Assembly: GCF_031344075.1 (NCBI RefSeq)
Contig: NZ_JAVJAN010000001.1
Coordinates: forward strand, 62,001 to 126,000
Origin: Clostridium aquiflavi
GTDB taxonomy: Bacteria; Bacillota; Clostridia; Clostridiales; Clostridiaceae
Direction of reading: 5' to 3'
Length of the DNA stretch: 64,000 bases
This document shows, in pieces, positions 60,598 through 64,000 of this stretch. Made by a program: the position numbers and the translations under genes. A model generated the notes under the pieces. That model did not search any database, was not told the DNA's origin, and saw only the letters and a program-made list of their open reading frames with translations. Within the stretch, counting starts at the first letter, position 1. The number at the start of each line of letters is the position of its first letter.

Positions 60598-62958
60598 TTA
60601 TGATTCAAGTTCTAATAATTTAAATGCTTTTTCTTCCTCTACTGGTTTAGAAAATAAAAATCCTTGAACATAATCTACATTCATTTTATTTAATTTTTCT
60701 AATTGTTCTTCAGTTTCTACCCCTTCAGCTACTATTGGTAAATTTAATGAATGAGCTGATGCAATAATTAATCTTAAAAGCTTTATATATTCTTTTTTTA
60801 CATTCATTCCGCTAATAAAACTCTTATCTATCTTTATTAATGATAAAGGCATATTTACAATATAATTAAGAGATGAATAGCCTGTACCAAAATCATCTAA
60901 ACTAATTATAATTCCCATATCCTTTAATTCTTTAATCTTCATTATATTTTCTTCTATATTTTTAACTAATATTGTTTCTGTTATTTCTATTCCAATACAA
61001 TTAATAGATACACCAGTCTTATTAATTATTGATTTTACCTTTTTTATAAAATCTTTTTCCATTATTTGAATAGCAGATATATTTATTGAAACTACTATCT
61101 TCGCTTTTCTATTTACATTTATTTTTTTTGCAAATTTACAAGCTTCACGCATTATATAATAGCCCATATCTATTATTAAGTTTGTGCTTTCCATAACTTC
61201 TATTATTTTTATAACAGGAACACTAGCATATTTTTTACTTTGCCATCTAAATAACGCTTCAAATCCTTTTAGTTTTCTATCTATTGTATACTGTGGTTGA
61301 TAAAATACCTTTACTTCATTTTTGGCTATTGCATACTTTAAATCTTTTTCTATATTTAAAGTTAAGTTTTTTTCTGCTTCTAATTCTTTAGTATATGTCA
61401 TAAATCTATTTTTACCTAATTCTTTAGATTTGTACATTGCAAGGTCTACCTTTACAAGCAACCTATTTATATCTGATATATTATCTCCCATTGCAATACC
61501 TATACTAACAGAAAAATCATGCTCTTTATACAAACGTATTTTTTCTAATATTTTTTCAGCTTGATTACTTATAACATCTTCATTTTCTACATCTTTAAAA
61601 ACAATCAAAAATTCATCTCCGCCAAATCTACATATAAAAGCATCGTTACAGATTTCCTTAAGTTCATTTGCTACATGTACAATTACTTTATCACCAAAGT
61701 TGTGACCATAATAATCATTAATATCTTTAAAGTTATCAATATCTATAAGCATCATACCTATTTTACTATAATCATTTTCATCTTTCATATAATCATATAA
61801 TGCAGTTCTATTTGATATTTGAGTTAAAGCATCTGTAAAAGCTTGTTTCTTTATTTTTCTTTGTGCTTCTTTAATCTCTGTAATATCTATAAGAGCACTA
61901 GTGATACCAATAACCTTATTTCCTATATCAAAAACTGGAGTTTTATATATTTCTACATTTCTAATTTCACCTTTAATTTTAATATCAGACTCAAATTTTC
62001 TAGTCTCTTTGGATTCCATTACTTCATTATTTTCATCATGAATATTTTCTACAACATCTTCTCCAAAAAATTCATGTGGGACTTTTCCTATTAATTCATC
62101 TATGTTTACATTAAAATAATCTGAAAATTTATTGTTTCCATTAACGTATCTTGCTTTCGTATCAGTTAACCATACTGGAAATGGTAAATTATTCATGAGT
62201 ATTTGTAATTTTGCATCTTTATTTTTTAAATCAGTAATATCTCTTGCAATACCTATAGTACCTATTACTTCATCAAATTCATTTAATACTGGTGCCTTAT
62301 ACATGTTAAATTGCTTAAATCCCTTCGCTCCAGGAATTATCTCATCAAAAACTACTTGTGTTCTTTTATTCATTACTTCTAAATCAAACTGTCTACACCT
62401 ATCTCCTACCATTCCACTCCATACATAATGATCACCTTTGCCTTTTATTTGCTTCATGGTTTTTCCACTATGTTCCATGAATTCATTGTTTACCTTAATA
62501 TAATTACTGTCTTTGTCCTTAAACCAAGCCATAAAAGGAGTGTTATTTAATAATGCATCAAACTGAATATCTTTTATCTTAGAATTTGTTTCTGCTTTCA
62601 TTAACTTAATTTGATTACTAATTCTTAAATCTATTTCTTCAAAGCTAAATGGTTTTAATATATAATCATCTGCTCCAATTTTTATGTACTCTTTTAAACT
62701 CTCAATATTCTCTTTATCTATACATATTATAATTCCTAATTTAACTTTTAAAAATTCATTCTTTAGTTTTTTTATAGTTCTAATAACTTCTTCATTACCT
62801 ACATTAGTGTCTATTATTATTAAATTTTCATCTAACTTAATAACTTCATCTATGCTTTCATGTATTGAAAATTCAAATTTATTATTTTTAGCTTTATTAG
62901 ATACTTCTAAAAATTTTTTTGCATTACTAGAGATTATAACTAGTTGCCTTTTATCCAT
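60598..62958 (-). CDS. Receiver-PAS-PAS-GGDEF-EAL cyclic di-GMP enzyme
   Basis: 786 residues, ATG after TAGGAGGCAATTCACGG. Domains: a receiver-like N-terminus to about 115 (NLIIIDTNVGNEEVI; GADDYILKPFSFEEI), two PAS domains (about 125-245 and 250-365), a GGDEF domain with intact CRFGGDEFLIVF near 444, and an EAL domain with intact FEALFRW and LDDFGTGYSSLNY, EGVETEEQL. Both catalytic motifs look intact, so it could make and break c-di-GMP, though one activity usually dominates. Likely controls motility versus attachment. Monocistronic. Confidence 0.92.
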   Translation of the reverse strand: MDKRQLVIISSNAKKFLEVSNKAKNNKFEFSIHESIDEVIKLDENLIIIDTNVGNEEVIRTIKKLKNEFLKVKLGIIICIDKENIESLKEYIKIGADDYILKPFSFEEIDLRISNQIKLMKAETNSKIKDIQFDALLNNTPFMAWFKDKDSNYIKVNNEFMEHSGKTMKQIKGKGDHYVWSGMVGDRCRQFDLEVMNKRTQVVFDEIIPGAKGFKQFNMYKAPVLNEFDEVIGTIGIARDITDLKNKDAKLQILMNNLPFPVWLTDTKARYVNGNNKFSDYFNVNIDELIGKVPHEFFGEDVVENIHDENNEVMESKETRKFESDIKIKGEIRNVEIYKTPVFDIGNKVIGITSALIDITEIKEAQRKIKKQAFTDALTQISNRTALYDYMKDENDYSKIGMMLIDIDNFKDINDYYGHNFGDKVIVHVANELKEICNDAFICRFGGDEFLIVFKDVENEDVISNQAEKILEKIRLYKEHDFSVSIGIAMGDNISDINRLLVKVDLAMYKSKELGKNRFMTYTKELEAEKNLTLNIEKDLKYAIAKNEVKVFYQPQYTIDRKLKGFEALFRWQSKKYASVPVIKIIEVMESTNLIIDMGYYIMREACKFAKKINVNRKAKIVVSINISAIQIMEKDFIKKVKSIINKTGVSINCIGIEITETILVKNIEENIMKIKELKDMGIIISLDDFGTGYSSLNYIVNMPLSLIKIDKSFISGMNVKKEYIKLLRLIIASAHSLNLPIVAEGVETEEQLEKLNKMNVDYVQGFLFSKPVEEEKAFKLLELES

Positions 62959-63060
62959 CCGTGAATTGCCTCCTAATATATCCTATAATCAGTAGTATAG
63001 CATAATGAAATAAAATATTCCTTAATATCTTGTTTTTTCTTACTCTATAATAAAAATATT

Positions 63061-63098
63061 GGCTATGTTTTATAGTAGAGTGTTGATATATACATAAG
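63061..63098 (+). mobile_element. Second degenerate copy of an IS-like end
   Basis: GGCTATGTTTTATAGTAGAG then TGTTGATATATACATAAG aligns along its length with 38600-38634, with one small gap. It lies 70 bases downstream of the truncated chemoreceptor stop, in the gap before the GGDEF-EAL gene. No transposase remains. Both copies are in the same orientation. Confidence 0.5.
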
Positions 63099-63165
63099 TA
63101 AAATGGACTGAGTAATTGAACTTCTCCTAACCAGTTATTTTTTGCTAATTACTTTGAAATTTTCT

Positions 63166-63852
63166 TTAATCTATTATATTGTTAATCTTTTCTGCTTCAT
63201 ATTCAGCATTATCATTTATTTCATTTGATATTGTAGATATTGAATTAGATATCTCACTAGTCTTATTTAATAAGATTGCATCCAATTTATCTGCTAACTC
63301 CCTACTTTCTAAAAACTTTTTATCTACTACTTCAATTAATTTTCTATTCCAGATAGTAATACAGTAAATTAAAATTGTGATTCCATTTAAAATAACAAAA
63401 AAATTTAACATATTTGAGTATGAAAAATTTTCCCCTAAAAGACTTCTAGGATTAAACAAAAATAAGATTGCAATGCATATATCTAAAACAAATGCATCTA
63501 TAATTAATACTTTTTTACTAAAATATAATGCACCACATACAATACCTGCTTCAAAAACTAATGCATCCGATGCAGTAGTTTGTTCATTAAAGTTTGCAAA
63601 TAAAAGATATCCAAAATTTGAGAGTATTATACTTAAGCTAAAAGATATAGCTTTTATGAAATCATTTATATTTGAAAAAAATATTATAATTGAAACTATT
63701 ATTGTTATTATGAATGGTAATAAATCATTAATACGTAGTTTAAAATTAAGCATTGACATAGTAGTTAAACTCATAAGTAAACTTATAACAATTATAGTTA
63801 TATAATTTACTTTATGTATAATTTTAATATCAAAACTCCAATCGTTTTCCAT
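63166..63852 (-). CDS. Truncated chemoreceptor-like membrane protein
   Basis: 228 residues from the ATG at 63852, preceded by AGGAGATGTATTAAA. Six helices (VNYITIIVISLLMSLTTMSM; LLPFIITIIVSIIIFF; VLIIDAFVLDICIAILFLF; MLNFFVILNGITILIYCITI among them) are followed by a coiled coil that begins like a methyl-accepting receptor (ESRELADKLDAILLNKTSEISNSISTISNEINDN) and stops at TAA. The whole C-terminal signalling hairpin is missing. The nearby IS-like end suggests disruption by a mobile element. Probably a non-signalling remnant. Confidence 0.7.
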   Translation of the reverse strand: MENDWSFDIKIIHKVNYITIIVISLLMSLTTMSMLNFKLRINDLLPFIITIIVSIIIFFSNINDFIKAISFSLSIILSNFGYLLFANFNEQTTASDALVFEAGIVCGALYFSKKVLIIDAFVLDICIAILFLFNPRSLLGENFSYSNMLNFFVILNGITILIYCITIWNRKLIEVVDKKFLESRELADKLDAILLNKTSEISNSISTISNEINDNAEYEAEKINNIID

Positions 63853-64000
63853 TTTAATACATCTCCTAATCAAATTAATTTCCAATTCCATTATATATTA
63901 TCGATATTAATACATTTAACTTTAGTAATCGTTGTCATTTTTGTTTATATTTTGAATATATTAATACATTAATTTATTGAAATTAACAAAAATGCATACT
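63853..64000. other. Right edge, no gene called
   Basis: AT-rich sequence that should contain the promoter of the truncated receptor. No open frame with a ribosome binding site begins here before the window ends. Confidence 0.4.

Overview
The window is very AT-rich, with strong AGGAGG-type ribosome binding sites, frequent TTG/GTG starts, many short intrinsic terminators and typical Firmicute families. It most likely comes from a saccharolytic Clostridium (cluster I, C. butyricum/C. beijerinckii-like). The species call is inference. No rRNA, tRNA or CRISPR array was seen.

Region 1 (1-6.7 kb): start of a dicarboxylate/amino-acid symporter, an AraC regulator, a 48-residue protein, a DUF5662 protein, a methyltransferase, CheV, and a Crp/Fnr regulator divergent from a YdcZ transporter pair.

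Region 2 (6.7-21.9 kb), the most interesting: a near-complete set for CMP-legionaminic acid (PtmE-like guanylyltransferase, LegB dehydratase, LegC aminotransferase, GNAT acetyltransferases, LegG hydrolysing epimerase, LegI/NeuB synthase, LegF CMP-transferase). It also carries a PIG-L deacetylase, a FemAB-like transferase, a second PLP enzyme and a Maf-type protein glycosyltransferase. Maf proteins normally act on flagellin, but there is no flagellin or flagellar gene here. Instead Maf sits among four short, Cys-containing, signal-less transthyretin-like proteins, a 64-residue protein and a 110-residue Ser/Thr/Gly-rich protein. Two exact sigma-K-like promoters (AC-N16-CATANNNTA) lie in the cluster. 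I propose a sporulation-expressed, nonulosonate-glycosylated spore-surface structure.

Region 3 (22-31.2 kb): a pyroglutamate unit (DUF969, DUF979, Pcp, gamma-glutamylcyclotransferase) and the ribose operon rbsKDACB with rbsR.

Region 4 (31.2-49.4 kb): a His-rich Cas2/SinR-like protein, a chemoreceptor, a polysaccharide deacetylase, a nitrite/sulfite-reductase-like protein with a DUF1858 protein behind a perfect HcpR-type operator, and a MATE exporter behind a leader-peptide/terminator attenuator. Then come a cold-shock protein, an IS remnant, an MFS exporter, an HMA-TauE-cupredoxin fusion, two two-component systems and a GH129/GH101-like lipoprotein.

Region 5 (49.5-57.5 kb): a sigma-54-controlled cellobiose-type PTS operon (EIIB, EIIA, MupG-like, EIIC) with a LevR-like activator and a GH4 6-phospho-glycosidase. 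The sigma-54 promoter matches GG-N10-GC.

Region 6 (57.6-64 kb): a nucleotidyltransferase, small membrane proteins, TraX, a REC-PAS-PAS-GGDEF-EAL protein and a chemoreceptor lacking its signalling domain, next to a second copy of the IS-like end.
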